A DNA stretch of 64,000 nt from Podarcis raffonei (GCF_027172205.1 NC_070616.1:15056001-15120000); one strand, 5' to 3'. Shown: positions 32,553 to 44,715, counted from the first letter of the stretch. Program-made: numbers and translations. The notes: generated from the sequence alone by a model not told the origin.

Positions 32553-35500
32553 CTATTTAAAGTTATTCTCAGCCCAGCTGCTGAGCTCCCAGCGCAGTTT
32601 GGCCACCCGCCTCCTAAGCGAAGACTGGGAGAGGTTTCGGGACCGCACCTGGGCAGCCCGCAAGTTCTGCGCCATCACCTGGTAGTAGTTGACAATGGCT
32701 TGATCTCTGCAGAGAAGGAGAAAAGTGTGTTAAGAACATCTCACATCGAGTTGGATACACAAAGGACTTCCAAGTTAGATCAGTGAAGACAGGGCAGACA
32801 TATCCCAAGGAATAGATGCCGCCCATTTGACTGGGCTGCCACAGCCACCCTGGGCAGCTGCCAGCAAATTAAAATGTCAAACATTGAAGGAGCACTGTAG
32901 CACATTAAATGTTTGGTGTGGATGGAAGCTGACAGCCAGGGCTGTCAACCCCCTGAGTTGGTTGGTTGTAAGTTAGAAGGCAAGCCAGTGAGGGCTGACT
33001 GAGGGCAGGCCACGGTTGGTGATGCAGCACCACATTTCACAGAATCGTAGAGTTGGAAGGGATGCAGGAGTCTCATCCATGGCAGATATTGAAATACTTT
33101 ATTGTCACTTGTACAACTTGTATGCAGTGAGATTACTCGAGCACCCCCCACTCAGCTCTCTTAGTCTTAATTCCCTTCGTTTACTGACGGACACCCACCA
33201 ACCCCGAAATTCGATTGCCCTGTTGTTATCTTTTCATTCAGCAGCCTAACAGCCCACGGATAAAAGCTGTTCTTTACACTGTTGGTGCGACTAATCATGC
33301 TTCTGTATCTTCTGCCCCAGGAGATCAAGAAAGTGCTGGCCAGGCACTTTAAATCTGTTTAAAAACCTCCAAGGGAGGAGAGTCCATCACCTTCCCAGGG
33401 AGTCTGTTCCACTGTCAAACAGCTCTTACCATCAGAAAGTTCTTCCTAATGTTTAGTCGGAATCTCCTTCCTTGTCATTTTATAGAATCACAAAAGTCAG
33501 AAGGGACTCCAAGCATCATTCAGCCCAACCCTCTGCAATGCAGAAATCTCAACTACAATAAATCGCCCATGACAGATGCCCATCCAACCTCTGCTTAAAA
33601 ACCTAGGAAGGAGAGTCCACCACCTGTCGAACAGCTCTTGCTGTCAGAAAGTTCTTCCTGACGTTCAGCTGGAATATCCTTTCTTGTAACGTGAGCCCTA
33701 CCCTCCGGAGCAGCAGAAAATAAGCCCACTCCATCTTCCATGGGACAGCCCTTCAGATATTTGAAGGTAGCTATCATATGACCTCTGTTTCCTCTTCTCC
33801 AGGCTAAACATCCCCAACTCCCTCGACCGTTCCTCATAAGTCATAGTTTCCAAGCCCTGAATCATCTTGGTTGCCCTCCTCTGCACACCTTCCAGCTTTC
33901 CAATGTCCTTCTTAAACTGGGGGCCCCAGAGCTGGACCCAGGCTCCAGGTGGGGGTCTGACTAAGGCAGAATAGAGTGGTACCATGACTTCCCATGAACT
34001 GGACATTAGACTTCTGTAGATGTAACCCAGAAGAAATGCACTGACTAAGCTGCTTGACACCCATGTACCCACCCAAACCATCTGCAAACACATAAAAGAT
34101 TCCATTTTGGCACACTTTAAGGAAGGATGGTATTATTCAGGGGGTAGCTGTCATAGAAAACCTGGGGGTAAAGGTTCCGAAGAGGGCTTTAATTCAGCAT
34201 GCACATATATCTTTAAAAGCTGGTGTTCTTCATGCAGGAAACGGGTGTGTTAGAGAATATTCCAAGCAAAACAAAAAGAGCACATTTTTACCTGGGTGTT
34301 TGTTTTTTTTCTCTTCAGTTAGAAATGAGAGAATCTCTCATATTGCTGGTAGGTGGAGAGAATATTAGGAACAAAGGGTTTACAAGCTGAAAAGGTATGA
34401 GATTTTCAACTGGCTCATAGGTGGTTCCATTTTGATGCCGCTAGAGCCTTGGTCAGCAACAGGTTGCCCTCTAGAATATCTCAGGACAGAAAGTTAAGGG
34501 CTAAGCTCCTGAGCTCCACCACCTGCCATCCACCCCCATTGCCATAACTTTCTTTCCGTTCCTCTGGATTGGCAAGGAACAAAATCATAGAGTTGTGGGC
34601 TTGGACAGGACCAGAAAGATCACCCAGTCCTCCAGCTCCCTGCAAGTGCAGGAAGGAAATATCTATGGTAACAACATCCCTGGTAGGTGTGACATCCAGC
34701 TTAAAAAGCAACAACAACTCTAAATGGAAAAAAAAAGTTTAAAAGGGGGATTGAGCAGCATTTGATAACTAAGGACCTTAATGCAGGGTAACCAACATGG
34801 GATGCCCTCCATATGTTCATACATGGAAAAATAGAAATGCTAAATAATTGTAGAGTGGAGTGTGCTTGTAAAAGCAGCAGAGCCATTTTTCACCAGCTCC
34901 TTCTGATGTTTACTTCCATCCTTAGGTGCCTTATGATGCATTTTGAAGGGGCTGGAAGAACCCCCAACCCTGTTGCTGAGGGTGCTGTCAGGAAACCCCT
35001 GTTCCTCTCCCAGAGCTACAATTCCCAGAGTGGTTTCACAGTAAATCCCTCTTCCCAGGGAACAGACGCAGCTTCCTGCAAAGAAGCCTGGGAACTGTAG
35101 TTTGTTGAGGGTGTTGAGAAGCCTCTATTCCTCTCCCAGAACTACAGTTCCCAAAGTGGTAAATCTCTCTTCCCAGGGAACTCTGGGAATTGTAGCACCC
35201 TGGGAGGGGATTAGAGGCCACCCAGCACCCTCAGCAAACTATAGTTCCCAGGATTCTTTGGGGGAAGTCATGGCAATACTGCTTTAAATGTGTAGCACAG
35301 ATAGGGGTGGCAACTCCTTGCCGATTATCATTAGGCAGGCATCTTTGTTGCAGTCGGCTGTATCAGTCCTACTCAGAGTAGAATCATTGAAATTAACTGA
35401 CATGCCTAGCATCATAGAATTGTAGAGTTGGGAGGGATACAGAGGCTCTTCTAGTCCAATCCTCAGCTGAGGTCTGATCATTTAAGCGAGTTTATTCCAA

Positions 35501-38342
35501 GTAGAATACAACCTACTGCTTTGGGTGCCCATAAAAACATATTGATAATGTTACTGTCTGCTGTCTTTAAAGCCTGTTTTCAATCATGTGGGGGTTTTTT
35601 TTAATGACTGTTTCATACAATTATGTAAACCACTTAGAGACTTTTTAAAAAAACCCCTAAGGGTTAATTTCTCACTGAAGAAATAAATAGCCTCCATCTA
35701 CAAAAGCACATTTGACCAGGAGGATCTGAACACAGGCCCCCTTCAAGTAATGCACTCCCTGCCACAGGGCAGAGTCAAGGCAACTACAGCCCCGCCCTAA
35801 ATAGCAGGCAAGTAGCCTGGCCAATGGGAGGAAGAAGCCCCACCCCACACAACGGGCTCACCTCTCTTCTTGGACAATGATGTCGTTGAAGGCCCGAGAG
35901 AGACGCTTCAACTGGCGAATGCCGGTGGAGACCAGCTCCAGGTTGCAATCAAATTGTCTGCAATGGAGAGAGAACGAAGGAGGGTCATGAATCGGGTCTT
36001 GAGCAAGAGACTGGGGACTTCTTCCTAGCCCGGTCCATTATTATTTATTTAATTCTAACGGCCTCATCGCTTGGGAATTCCAAGAAACCATAAAGTCAGT
36101 GTAGTTTTGAAAGGTTCCAGTCTGCCATCTTGAATTAAGATGGGCACCCGATTGTATCCAAAATACAGATGAAAGCCCCGCTCTTTGATCTCAAGAAGCA
36201 TTGATGATATCATCAGAGGTGTGCAAAGGCACAGCGGGCAGGAAAGCAACTTTCCAAAACGTATAGATTTATCTATAGAGCACTTCAAACTGACCTCTCT
36301 TAAGCCAGGTTGAGCCCCTAGGATTAGCGCTATGGGGGAATTCAGGCAAGGACCATCAGCAGGAGTAGCCTCTGCAGAACATAACAGACATTCCTTTGAA
36401 TGGGTGAACCAGAAGGGAGAGAGAGAGAGACTGTGTATGTACAGAAGTCTCAGAGTTCTCCGTGGCAGGAATGTAGCCTACTCTGCAAAGTTAAGAGTAA
36501 CATCTTTTGCTCTGTCTATTATTGTTGTTGTTGTTGTTGTTGTCGTTGTTAATTAAATTTATCCCCCACCTTTCATCAGCAGGTGTCAGAGTGGGTTACA
36601 ACAGTTTAAAATTAAGCATTAAACCAGTTGATGCATATAGTTAATGCATACTATGGAACTTCCTCCCTGGACTAGATGGGTCATTGGCCTGATCTAGAAG
36701 GCTCCTATGTTCTTAATCTATTATTCTTATTCAATACAGGAGTTCAGGAGTTCAAAGACATCATAAAGTCACTGCAGTTTTGAAAGGATCAGTCCACCAT
36801 CTTGAATCAAAATGGCGTCCACCTTTATCCAGACACAGATGAAAACCCTCCTCCTTGACCTCAGAAAACATCGCAATCCTCAGAATTACCTCTGGCCCTG
36901 CCCCACAATTGCTATGTGGCCCCCAGAAGGTTTCTCCAGAGAGAAAAGTGGCCCTTGGGCAAAAAAAGATATATGCCTCTTTGCTGGAAAGGCTGGCATA
37001 GATCTCACATATGGAGTGGCCTTATATTTCGAAGCAAAGAAGATGTTTCCCCCAGCCTGCAATTTACATGGAGGGGTCAGGATTTGTAACCAAGAATTTT
37101 GGCATGCAGGAGAGATGCCCAGCCACAGAGCTGATCAATCAAAACATCAGCCTCACTGGAAACACCTTTTGAGCCTGAAAATAAGAAAGGCTCCAACCCT
37201 CCATTCCTTCCTCCTAAGCCCTTGCTGGCAAACTAGCTCAGCAAGCAGCAGACTTCTCTTCCACTTGCCTCCTTTGTCGGACAGACGCAGGAGAACCGTA
37301 TGGGCTTCTCAAGGCTGCAGCCCTCATGGATCTCCGGAGAGGGAGAAGCTCTTTGTTAAGCCGGCAGGAGCCAGGTTGAAAGGGGGATCTCTTGCCAGAT
37401 GGGGACACAATCCTGGTGTCAGATGTTGGGGTCGAGACAGCGGCAAGCCTGTTGCTCTTGCGGCGAGGGGTCCGGGGCGGCCTGCTTTGGGTTTTGGCAG
37501 AGCTCCTGCTGCTGCCACCCACAGAATCTTTGTTCCAGGAGGAGACTAGCGAGCGTGTGGGGCCTTGACAGCTTTTCTGGATTTTCTGAAATGGGAAAAA
37601 AAACGTATTTAAGGCAGTGTCTGGGATTTAGGCTCTGGGATGCATGGGGTAGAAAACATGCTACTCTCCAGATGTTGAACTGCAACAAGATCGCCTTGCC
37701 CGCTTGACTGCTTCAATCTGCAGAAATGGCCCATTTACAGAAGCCACATGAACTTTATATTCTAACATGGCAATTGGGAAATCACTGCCTGTTGATAGCC
37801 CTGTACTTTTTTCAGCACCTGCTAAAATCATTTTTGTTCAGACAAGGCTTAAAAAGGTTGGTGCGAGTTTTGATCCGTTTTTAGTCTATTGCTATTTTAA
37901 CGTTTCAATAGTCTTACATTATCGTCACTAGTATTGCTTTAGTGATAATGCCATTGTTTTATCTTTATTTGTAAACGGCTTCTGGGAAGCCAAATTAGCA
38001 TTCCAGTAGCTGGATCTGAACTTCCTTTGAATACCTGCCCATTGCAGCCACCCATACCTGCGACACTGTCCCAAAGGCGTTCTTAGCTGTCCTCGTAAGC
38101 GTCCGCAAGTTCTGTCTTTTCTCCTTGGCCTCCAGGCTCTCCCATGTCGGATTCTCCTCAAAGTTCACCTCCACTTCTTTTAAAGGCATCCGCTTCCGCA
38201 GGGACATCCGCATGGACGTCATGTTGCGAGAAGACTTCTTCCTGAACCTGTCTGGAAGCGGACTCTCCTCTAGGTCAGGCAGGATCTCGTGATTTCGCCA
38301 GCCGACGGCGGACCCCACCACACTCTGGAACACAGATGCCAT
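32553..38342 (-). CDS. PIMREG: PIMREG (FAM64A/CATS), PICALM-interacting mitotic regulator, 283 aa
   Basis: Coding exons in order: 38058-38342, 37269-37585, 35862-35957, 32553-32706 (stop TAG); 852 nt with phases 0, 2, 2. The start is the ATG of MASVFQSVVG, just after an acceptor at 38369, matching the MAS start of the mammalian protein. Family matches recalled: MPLKEVEVNF and TAKNAFGTVSQ correspond to human LPLRAVNLNL and SAKSALGAMSQ; RRSMRAAALRSPYGSP corresponds to RRSRREAAFRSPYSST; LELVSTGIRQLKRLSRAFND corresponds to LEPVGAGIQHLQKLSQELDE. The protein is basic and low in complexity, a nuclear mitotic substrate of APC/C that acts at the metaphase-anaphase transition in mammals. The second intron has a GC donor. 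The last exon adds about 51 residues beyond where I remember the human protein ending. AATAAA on the minus strand near 32271 is a likely poly(A) signal. Confidence 0.85.
33040..34015 (-). repeat. CR1 LINE, two adjacent fragments with an inserted repeat
   Basis: 33480-34015 encodes (minus) the CR1 C-terminus (EERSRELGMFSLEKRKQRSY, KLEGVQRRATKMIQGLE). 33360-33475 is a second CR1 piece. 33085-33320 is a separate repeat (TACTTTATTGTCACTTGTAC). All lie in a PIMREG intron. Confidence 0.75.
34975..35295. repeat. Fold-back MITE cluster (ACTACAGTTCCC family)
   Basis: Several alternating copies of CTGGGAACTGTAGTTTG and CAGAACTACAGTTCCC; likely two elements side by side. Confidence 0.65.
36074..36875. 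repeat. Direct pair of an unclassified ~130-bp repeat
   Basis: 36074-36205 and 36748-36875 share GTTTTGAAAGG, CACCATCTTGAAT, ACAGATGAAA and TTGACCTCA blocks. Both lie in one PIMREG intron. A (TTG)n run is at 36521-36548. Confidence 0.6.
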
Positions 38343-38532
38343 CTTCCCTTTCCTTGTGCTGGGCTCCCCTAAGTAAAGTATTGTAAATAAGCCCACTCAG
38401 GTTTCTAGTCCATAAGATCACAAAAGGGTTACAGGGAGGGGAGGGGAGGGGAGAACAAAGGCAGGCATTTAGTGTCAGTTGCTAACCACCTGGATTACTC
38501 AAGAGGGGTCAGTCAAATTCCCATCAGATTTA

Positions 38533-38981
38533 CCATATTTTTCGCTCCATAAGACACACTTTTTTCCTCTTAAAAACTGTACGTCTTATGGAGCGAATGT
38601 GTGGTCCCTGGAGCTAAATTGCCGGAGTGCGGCACTCTCCTGAGCTGCTCCTTGGGGCTGGCGGGGGAAACCCCGGGTGCCGGCAGAGCAGAGCCTGCCT
38701 GCTGCTCCCTGAGCTGCTCTTTGGGACTGTCCTGGCTTCTGGATTAGCTATGTGCAGCCTCCCCTTGCCTGGAAGAGGCTGTGTGTGGCTATCCCCCACC
38801 ATCCCCAAAGAGCAGCTCAGGGAGCAGCGGGGCTGCACGCGGCTAAGTAAGATGCCAGGACAGCGAGCGGGATCGCAGCGATCCCGCTTGCTGTCCTGGC
38901 TTCTGGGATTCAGAATATTTTTTTCTTGGTTTCCTCTTCCAAAAACTAGGTGCGTCTTATGGTCTGGTGTGAAAAATACGG
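38533..38981. mobile_element. Mariner-like MITE with nested hairpins
   Basis: Terminal repeats CCATATTTTTCGCTCCATAA and GTGTGAAAAATACGG between TA dinucleotides (38531-38532, 38982-38983). The GC-rich interior folds: a 21-bp stem at 38855-38875/38879-38899 and a longer pair near 38700-38727/38802-38829. Confidence 0.75.
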
Positions 38982-39059
38982 TAATTTTGTGTTTGCTAGG
39001 GTAGGGAATGGGAAGCAGAATACAGGAGAATTGATCTAGCTTTATATCTATTGTAGAAA

Positions 39060-39610
39060 TGGGAAAGGTGCAGAAAAGGGCAACCAAATTGATCAAAGGA
39101 TTGATGGAGCAAGTCCCTTATGAGGAAAAGTTGCTGCGTTTGGGTTTTTAGTTTAGAGAAAAGCCGAGTTAAGAGGCAATGTGATAAATGCTTTTAAAAT
39201 AAAGCATGGCATGGAAAGAGTGGATGGAGAATTTTTTTTCTCCCTCTCTCATAACAGTAGAACTCATGTCTATTCAATGAAGATGTATGTTGGACAAATG
39301 GGTACACTGTGGAACTCCCTCCCACAGGAGGCAGTGAGGGCCACTGACCTAGATGGCTTTTAAAAAGGATTGGACAAATTCATGGAGGAGAGGGATATGG
39401 ATTGCTACTAGCCAGGGTGGCTGTGCTCTGTCTGCAATACTTCTGAATCCCAGTTCCTATAAGTCACAGGAGGGGAGAGGGCTCTTGTGTTCAAATCCTG
39501 CTTGTGGGTTTCCCAGCAGAGGCATCCAGTTGGCCACTGTGAGAACAAGATGCTGGACTATGGGGGGCCATTGGCGTGATCCTGCAGGATCTTCTTGTGT
39601 TCAAAGCTCT
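39060..39610 (+). repeat. CR1/L2-group LINE 3' end
   Basis: Reads KGNQIDQRI-like coding then TGGAACTCCCTCCCACAGGA, GATGGCTTTTAAAAAGGATT and the tail GGCCACTGTGAGAACAAGAT. Confidence 0.7.
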
Positions 39611-40094
39611 ATGTAGCTGGATAGCATTCCCAAGCATCACTGGTCGCTGGCTTGAAAACTTTAGTTGGTCTCTAAGGTGCTACTGGAAGGAATTTTTAAA
39701 TTTTGTTTTGAAAACAAGAGATACTCAGATGGAAACAGCACGCGAGGATAAATGGCTAATGGATCAATTCGCTATCCATTTTTACTCTGGCCGTGCAAAA
39801 CGATTTCCAAATATTTTGCTTTCCTGGCAACGCGTGGAAACGCCCAGTCTACGTTTTGTTTTGTGTACTCGAGCTTGTTCCCGATCGTTTTGTATTTTAT
39901 TCGTTTGTATGCTTTTGCTCGCCCACGCCCTGCAGGAATGTAAGACTCGGTTTATTCCGCGTTGCAAAGAAAGGCGCGCCGCATCCTGCTTTGGGGTGCA
40001 AAGAGGGAGCCTCTATGATGCCCCGATATTTGCATGCATGCATCTGGCTAATAATAATTGCAGCCGGACCCCAGAGAGCCCCCCTTAAACTCAC

Positions 40095-40140
40095 CTCTGC
40101 CGCTTGCAGCTGGGAGATCTGGTCCTCTTTTTGCGGGTCC
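40095..40140 (-). other. PIMREG: Non-coding first exon of PIMREG
   Basis: On the minus strand GCGGCAGAG is followed by a perfect GTGAGT donor (40089-40094). The upstream side is a CpG- and GC-box-rich promoter. The coding exon at 38342 has an acceptor 26 nt before its ATG, so a 5' UTR exon is needed and this is the best candidate. The start site is approximate. Confidence 0.6.
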
Positions 40141-40150
40141 TTGAAAAGAT

Positions 40151-40192
40151 TTCAAATCGGGCGCCGCCCCCTCCTCGCCCTCTTCAGATTGG
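40151..40192 (-). promoter_or_regulatory. PIMREG: PIMREG promoter: CHR/CDE-like pair and CCAAT box
   Basis: On the minus strand a CCAAT box (40188-40192) lies about 32 bp upstream of TTTGAA (40151-40156), the canonical CHR. A GC-rich CDE-like GGCGC (40161-40165) sits exactly 4 nt before the CHR. NF-Y CCAAT plus CDE/CHR is the known architecture of G2/M genes controlled by DREAM and B-MYB-MuvB, which suits a mitotic gene. GC boxes (CCCCGCCCC) lie just upstream. Function is inferred from motif and spacing. Confidence 0.6.
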
Positions 40193-40959
40193 CTGGACTC
40201 GGCAGCCTCCTTAGCAGAAGGGGCGGGGACAGAGTTTTGAGCCAGGAGCCCAAAGGGAGGCTTTCTGTGCATGCTCAGAGGCGCCCCAGTTTCCTGGCCG
40301 CGTCTCTGGTCTGAAACGCATTACCAGACTAGTGAGGTCTGTTGATTTCACCGCTGCTAAAGCTGATTTTTAAGCGGCAAAAGCGTGGCGCTCTGCACAT
40401 GTTCGGAGACCATCAAGCTTCGTGGCCATATCACGTAAACGTGCTCTGGTTTGAAATACACCCGGATCTGAAATTCGCTGACTTGCAAGTTTGCACGTGC
40501 TCAGAGCAGCTTTGCTACTCCACAGAGGGACTCTTAACCTCGAAATTCATTTTTCTAGAGAGTCCCTGAGATAGGAGTCGCAACTAAACGCAGCACTGCC
40601 TCTGAGCACGTGTGAAGGGCTCCTGTCCCCGCAGGCTTTCCAAGCGAGAGGCCAGTGGCTTCCTAGGAATTTTGGAGCTTGCAAGTCGGGGCTATATACA
40701 TGTATAAGCACTGAATCAGCCTTGCTATTGCAACCCCGATGGAATTTACTCCTGAGTAAACATGCAGCCTCCGGTAACGCTGCACAAAATGGGAGGTAAA
40801 AACCTGCAGGGCTTAGCTCCTCTCAAACCTTCTGCTGTGCATGTTTAGCAGTAACATTCTCTGAGCATGCACAAAGTGCTTTTCCCTCTCAGCAGTGACC
40901 AGTCTCAACCCCAGGGTTTCTAGAATCTGAGGGTGTGACTTCCAGCCAGACATGGGCCC

Positions 40960-41330
40960 CATCAGCATCCCTCATTTTAAAATATTCCGAGATTGTATCT
41001 CTTTCCCCCTCAAAGAAATTAAGGAACATAGGAAGCTTCACGCAGCACATGAACAGTGGAACTCCCTCCCACTGGAGGCAGAGATGGTGGCCATCAACCT
41101 ATATGGCCTTTTTAAAAGGATTAGACGAAATTGTGGAGGATATAAGGCTGTTAGCTGCACTGTCCACGCTCTGCCTCCAGTCGGGCACAATGATGCTTCT
41201 GAATCCCAGTTGCTGGAACCCACAGGAGGGGAGAGCGCTCTTGTGTTCAGATTCTGCTTGATGGTTTCCTACAGGCATCTATTTGGCTGCTGTAAGAACT
41301 TGGACTGATCCAACAGGCCCTTCTTACGTT
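40960..41330 (+). repeat. CR1/L2-group LINE 3' end
   Basis: GTGGAACTCCCTCCCACTGG, AAAGGATTAGACGAAATTGT, GGGAGAGCGCTCTTGTGTTC and CTGATCCAACAGGCCCTTC. Confidence 0.7.
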
Positions 41331-41334
41331 CCAA

Positions 41335-41603
41335 AGCAGGCCCACTGTCCCCCAGACCTTGTGGGGGGCCGGACTATATTTTGAAAAAAAATATGAACAA
41401 ATTCCTATGCCCCACCCAGAGATGCATTTGAAATAAAAGCACACATTCTACTCTTTTAAAAACACCAGGCAGGCCCCACAAATAACCCAGAGATGAATTT
41501 TAAATAAAATGCACATTCTACTCATGTAAAAACAAGCTGATTCCCGGACCGTCCGCAGGCCAGATTGAGAAGGCGATTGGGCCGCATCCAGCCTACCCCT
41601 GTT
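41335..41603. mobile_element. hAT-like non-autonomous element with internal tandem repeat
   Basis: The outer end GGCTGGATGCGGCCCAATC (minus strand) and CCAGCCTACCCCTG are typical hAT termini. A unit of about 67 bp (CCCAGAGATG...CACATTCTACTC) is repeated twice inside. Confidence 0.6.
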
Positions 41604-44590
41604 CTAAAGTCATCCAGTGTTGTGACCATCACTGCATCTCATGGGAGAAAATTCTGCACATGTACCTGGTGAAAAGGGTAACTACCTGTGTCAGATCTGA
41701 ATCTTCAGCTTCCTTGGATGGCCCAGAATTTTATACACCATGTATTATTTTATACACCTTTGTCAGGTGCCCCCCCCAAATAAGCTTATTCATTTCTGAA
41801 TATGTTTGGAATTGCAGCTGTGAAGCAGACTCAGATTCCCCATCGACCCACTCGCTTGAAAACAGTGAACTGTAAGGCATTTCAGAAATGTAAAGAGGTC
41901 TTGTGCGTTTATGTGTCAGGAAACGCTTCTCGCCATATAGATAAGGCCGTTTCCTGTCCGTTTTCTTTTTGAAAATGTCAGTGTACGTACGCGCCTTCAG
42001 TATGAACCACACCCTAGCACAAAAGACCCTTTCTTGAAACTTTGCGCCTTTTGCTGCCAAAATCCTGGCATGCCGCCCCTGCAAAGAATACTTCCCAACT
42101 GAACGCCTTTGGAACGAGAGGAACCACAGAACAGGCAGCAGCATTTGGGCCTCTTTTATCTCAGCTTGTAAAGGTTTTATCATTTTACCACAACAGCAAT
42201 ATCAAAAGTTAGCTTTAGCTAAAGGCAGATAAAAAATGGAAAGGCCAAATGCGTAATTTTTAACAACTTAATTGGACCCTGGGGAGTGCCATATCCTTCC
42301 TGCTGGGTAAGGAACAGCCTTTTTATTGAAGAAATCCGGGTTGCCGTTTATGCCCATCATATTCCAGACAGCATGGATGAACGCTGGGATTTCTGAACTG
42401 GGGGTGAAATGAGAGTTTTTGAGCACCTGATGGATGGACAGCAGGGCTCCCACTCGGCCATGAAACTCATTGGGTGTGACCGTGAGGGGCCAGTCACTGC
42501 CTCTCAGCCCAACCTACCTCACAGGGTTGGGAAATTGTAACGCAATATCTATTTTAAAAAGACCAGTGTAATAAAATCCAACAGTGGTAAATAACAGAGG
42601 ACAAGGCCCAGAAGGGGACCCCAAACCATGGCATTGCTGCAGAAAATGCATTTATCGCACGGCGCAATTCCTAGACAGAAATGTGTTCAGATTTAGGAGA
42701 GTAATAACACAAGCCAGAGATGGGTTAATAGTTTTTACTCCAGCCCCAGGAACTGGATTCAGCCACCCCCTCAATGGCATCAGGTGGCTCATTTTACTTT
42801 GCCTGAGAGGTTTGAAATCAAACCTCACAAGCAAAGGAACAGATGATCTGCTGATGGGCAGTTCCTACAAATCCCGCCTCCAGCAGGGAGCCGCATCATT
42901 TCCTAACATCATATGGGCGTGGCTCATCCGGAATGGCCTCATAGGATAAATGGAGAGGCCTGGTGGGACAAATCAGGCCCAGAGTCTAAACACTTCCTGT
43001 GGTAGCCCCATCCCCTGGCAGAATAAGCAAGGAGCTATTATTCCATTTAAAACTTGCTCGCCTCTTCCAGTGCCTGAGCAACTGAAGCAAATGTTTCAAA
43101 AACGTTCCCTGACCCACACATGAGGATTCTATGATTGTAGCCGCAGATATTTGATCTCTTCGGCCAAAAGGGGAATTTCACATTAATGCAGCACAGCCTA
43201 AGGCAACTTACTGGGAAATCTGTGCAGCCAATTACAATTTGGTATGAGGAAATATATAATGACCTCCATTAACAAAGAAATGTTCCAAAATCCATCTCAT
43301 CTACCAGAAGCACAGGAAAGCGTTTTTATCCCTGCTCAGGCGGTGCTTGTCTGAAACACAGACAGAAGCAAGCTCCCTCCCTATGGGAGCCAGAAACGAG
43401 TCCTGTGGAAAGCTTCTGCAGAGGATCACCCAAAACTACAATGTCCAGAATTCCAAGTGGAGCAACGGACTGAGACCACATTGACACCATATATTTAAAG
43501 CATTTTAAACAGTCATGGCTTCTCCCTCCCCCAAAGAATCCTGGGAGTTGTAGTTCGTTAAGGGTGTTGAGGCTTTCCATCCTAGAGCTTGTTTAATGGT
43601 CAATTCCCCCTTCCCTGGGGACTCTGCAAATTATAGCTCTCTAAGGGGAAACGAGAGTCTCCTAAGGACTCTCAGGACGCTTCACAAACTACAGCTCCCA
43701 GAATGCTTTGCGGGAAGCCATGGCTAGTTTAAAGCGGTATCAGATAGCTCTATATGTAGGGCTGCTCTAAATGTAAGGGGTGAACGTTGCCTTGGTGTAA
43801 ACACACCATGGTGGTTAAACCAAATCAAGTGTGGCAGAATCCAGTTAAGCGAGACAGACCTTTGATAAGCTGCCAGCACCCAAATTTAAGGCAACTTTGT
43901 TTTCCGTTTCCTGAGAGCTGAGCCAGGTTACCCAAATAGCAGAGATCCCAAACGTAGCGTAGAGTTCAAGGGCTTGGCTTCTTGCTTCAGGCGTGGCACC
44001 AGAAACACAGTTCCCTCATGTTCCTGCAGGGCCCTGGTCTGGAGAGATGCCCAAGCCCCCTTTGGGACAAACTCCACCATCCACAATCTGGAAGAACGAA
44101 GCATGCCAAGGGTCATTTTGGTGGGGTCTGTGATCTTTGTACCTCCCTTCCATCCCACAGTGCTATAAAACGGAGCAAAAATCAGCTGTGGAAATGCAAC
44201 TGGGGAATGTTCAGGGGTGCGAATTTCGCACACAGAAACCCACGGAACCACTGACTACGTGGCAGGAATCTGACCACACTGAAGGGATCAAGTGAGAAGG
44301 CAAAAAGGCAACACTGGGTTTCCAGGACTGCAAACAGAACGAGGTGCAGCTATTGCCCCCGCTTGGGGAGAAGCACAAAGTTTTCACGGTTACCTTTTGC
44401 TCAAAAATGACAAATTGCTCTTGCCTGCTTCTTCGAAAGCACATTGCTCATCAGTGAGTAGAGCAGAAGATGAGAACCCGCCTCAGATTTGTCTGGTGGT
44501 TATCAAAGACCTCCTTGCAAAGGTTTCCAAGGCTAATGTAAATGCTAAAATCTCCCTGAAAAGATCTTAAACCAACCTGACGTTCTCGAG
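41604..44590. other. Intergenic region between PIMREG and TYW1
   Basis: Contains a SINE (42390-42540) and a fold-back MITE (43485-43760). The remainder shows no gene. A minus-strand AATAAA near 42320 and ATTAAA near 43594 could end a long TYW1 3' UTR, but nothing decides between them. Confidence 0.4.
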
Positions 44591-44715
44591 ACTACAATTC
44601 CCATCATCCCCCAGCCAGCATGATGAGAGTTGTAGTCCAAGTCAACTGGAAGGTGAAGGCTTGTCTATAGACTGCGGCTCTAAAAGGAGTTCTGGATGTT
44701 GTTGTTTTGAGAGTG

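Noticed and set aside
36812-37549. 245-codon plus-strand ORF
   Set aside because: It begins in an unclassified repeat and runs antisense to PIMREG coding exon 37269-37585; no homology.
39576-40314. 170-173-codon plus-strand ORFs near the PIMREG promoter, suggestive of a divergent gene
   Set aside because: The first starts in a LINE tail and the frames overlap the PIMREG first exon; no homology. A divergent transcript is possible but not shown.
43928-44254. 107-codon minus-strand and 90-codon plus-strand ORFs downstream of TYW1
   Set aside because: No homology, no splice context; probably TYW1 3' UTR or intergenic noise.
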